This document shows, in pieces, positions 62,822 to 64,000 of a stretch of 64,000 bases of DNA (position 1 is the stretch's first letter; every line of letters begins with the position of its first letter). The stretch lies in NCBI GenBank assembly GCA_013289825.1, contig JABCZF010000003.1, positions 62,001-126,000 of the forward strand, given 5' to 3'. Both the position numbers and the translations under genes were made by a program. The stretch comes from Acidobacteriota bacterium. GTDB taxonomy: Bacteria; Acidobacteriota; Terriglobia; Acidiferrales; UBA7541. Below the pieces are notes generated by a model. That model searched no databases and was not told the origin of the DNA. It saw only the letters and a list, made by a program, of their open reading frames with translations.

Positions 62822-64000
62822 CTATTGCTTGGTGGCGCGGTCGATGAAGCCGGCGATTTGGTTGTGCAGGCTTACGCGGTCCTCATCGTGGAGGTACATC
62901 ATGTGGCCGGCGTTGTAGTAGTCGAGCTTGACGTTTTTCTGCAAATCGGGCGGCAGGCCGAGGTGCTCCATGGTGAATTCCGTGGCGAAAAATGGCGTGG
63001 CCATATCGTAGTAGCCGTTTTCGACTTCGAGGAGGAGCCTGGGATTGGTGATCATGGCTTGCGCGAGATCACCCTGGACATTTGGACCGCTGGGAAAAAA
63101 TCCTCGGGGCCCTCGGGATTGGCGAGTCCAGTTCCAGCCGCTACCGCCGCCGCTGGTGTTGTGATAGACCTTGTCCTTGCCGAACTTCAGTTCCTCGTGA
63201 TTGTAGGAATTGATGAGCGCGGTGTACGCGCCGCCGACGGCGGGGCCTTCGGGATCGCCTTGCGCGTTTTCCTCAAGCAGATCGGCCGTGTAGCCGGTGA
63301 AGCGCGCGTCGATACGGCCGGTGGTCAGGCCTTCGCTGCGCCGGAGTTCGACGCGGAACTGACTGAGGTTCACGCGCAGATCCGCCTTGATCAAATAGTC
63401 TTCGCTTAAGCCCGTGAAGCGAGAAAGTTTTTTCGCTACAACGGCTTTATCACTTAGAGACAGTTCGCTGCCCTTGAAAAGCGCAGCGGCGTACTCACCG
63501 GAGGCGAATTTCCGCACTTCCTCGACGAATCCGGGCAAGTCGACGGGCCGGTCTTTCAACACCTTGTGGTACCAGGCGACGGCGGCGTAGCTCGGGAGGT
63601 AGTAGATGTAGGAGCGATCATCGCCCGCAGGAAAGGTGATGGTGGACAGATCGAGAACCGAAGAAATCAGGACGATGCCGTTCAAGTGCACGGTGTCGTG
63701 GTTCTGCAAATAATTTCCCAACGCCGCGGAGCGGAACGTGCCGTAACTTTCACCGATCAGAAACTTCGGTGAATTCCAGCGGTCATTGCGGCTCAAGTAG
63801 GTGACGATGAATTGTCCAAAGGCCTCGACGTCTTCGTCGACACCGTAAAAATCCTTTTCCACCGCTTTGCAGACGGCGTGGCTGTAGCCAGTGCCCATCG
63901 CGTCGATGAAAACGAGATCGGTCTTGTCCAGAAGGCTCTCGCTGTTATCAACGAGTTTGTACGGAGCGGGCGGAGTGAACGTGCCGTCAACGGTCCAGGC
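62822..64000 (-). CDS. S10 serine carboxypeptidase-like protein (5-prime end outside window)
   Basis: A partial gene of 393 residues read to the right edge. The catalytic triad is visible: Ser in FLIGESYGTFR, Asp in NGYYDMATPFF, His in YNAGHMMYL. FIDAMGTGYSHA matches the family's DxPxGTGYS oxyanion region. Such exported peptidases of the COG2939 type are common in Acidobacteriota. The signal peptide and first 100 or so residues lie beyond the window. It is upstream of the acyl-CoA dehydrogenase on the same strand. Confidence 0.9.
   Translation of the reverse strand, partial: AWTVDGTFTPPAPYKLVDNSESLLDKTDLVFIDAMGTGYSHAVCKAVEKDFYGVDEDVEAFGQFIVTYLSRNDRWNSPKFLIGESYGTFRSAALGNYLQNHDTVHLNGIVLISSVLDLSTITFPAGDDRSYIYYLPSYAAVAWYHKVLKDRPVDLPGFVEEVRKFASGEYAAALFKGSELSLSDKAVVAKKLSRFTGLSEDYLIKADLRVNLSQFRVELRRSEGLTTGRIDARFTGYTADLLEENAQGDPEGPAVGGAYTALINSYNHEELKFGKDKVYHNTSGGGSGWNWTRQSRGPRGFFPSGPNVQGDLAQAMITNPRLLLEVENGYYDMATPFFATEFTMEHLGLPPDLQKNVKLDYYNAGHMMYLHDEDRVSLHNQIAGFIDRATKQ

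Noticed and set aside
62384..63409. Plus-strand open frame of 341 codons opposite the acyl-CoA dehydrogenase and S10 genes
   Set aside because: It spans two genes on the other strand that have full motifs, and shows no domain of its own.
1..64000. Search for CRISPR arrays, tRNA genes, rRNA, phage or complete transposon genes
   Set aside because: No regular direct-repeat array, cloverleaf-like run, transposase or integrase signature was seen by eye; a tool such as tRNAscan-SE or ISfinder would be decisive.

Overview
The window looks like a chromosomal segment from an Acidobacteriota bacterium (Terriglobia / Candidatus Acidoferrales-like). This is inferred from gene content, not from a marker gene. 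Pointers are an 821-residue orphan FtsX/MacB permease of the ADOP type, an ECF sigma factor of the TIGR02999 type overlapping a kinase-TPR protein, TonB C-terminal domains on non-transporter proteins, the futalosine menaquinone enzyme MqnD, many secreted proteins of unknown role, and high-GC DNA. I see no tRNA, rRNA, CRISPR array, complete insertion sequence or prophage. The accessory character comes from decayed genes and short dispersed repeats.

Layout. 1-5,300: a decayed Clp N-domain gene at the left edge, a small secreted protein, then a trehalose operon (membrane-anchored OtsA-like GT20, a DUF5752-like protein, TreT). 5,300-10,970: a zinc-ribbon membrane protein, a kinase-like/TonB fusion with a degenerate active site, HEAT-repeat and small secreted proteins, and a broken TonB-domain gene. 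10,970-18,350: a hotdog thioesterase, dGTPase and YfgM-like TPR protein, an FHA protein, two glycosyltransferases, and a diguanylate cyclase-PilZ operon with a candidate sigma-54 promoter and enhancer palindrome. 18,380-21,730: a cysteine-synthesis operon built on a ubiquitin-like sulfur carrier (cysM-mec-cysO-moeZ) followed by a CDGSH iron-sulfur protein. 21,900-31,400: an ECF sigma/FecR pair, DinB-glutaredoxin pair, receiver-like protein, AbgB-type amidohydrolase and several small proteins.

31,400-43,000: MqnD, a secreted serine hydrolase, gamma-glutamyltransferase, a sugar isomerase-like protein, the first copy of a 147-bp repeat, and three secreted proteins including a metzincin-like protease overlapping an Ig-repeat protein by 4 bp. 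43,200-48,360: ECF sigma, kinase-TPR protein, a relic of a second such kinase, a DUF4349 lipoprotein and the second 147-bp repeat. 48,360-55,520: AsnRS, arginase, ADOP permease, Ddl, and a WG-repeat gene broken in four frames. 55,700-64,000: a heptose-7-phosphate kinase, Trm112-like protein and membrane glycosyltransferase cluster, an ABC-F ATPase, an AidB-like acyl-CoA dehydrogenase and an S10 carboxypeptidase cut by the right edge.

Most functional calls rest on motifs read in the sequence and on family knowledge; no search was run. The best candidates for something unusual are the CysO carrier whose Gly-Gly is masked by four residues beside its JAMM protease, the GT20 enzyme fused to a receptor-like module, the kinase-like/TonB fusion, and the two classes of dispersed repeat, one of which has entered a coding sequence.
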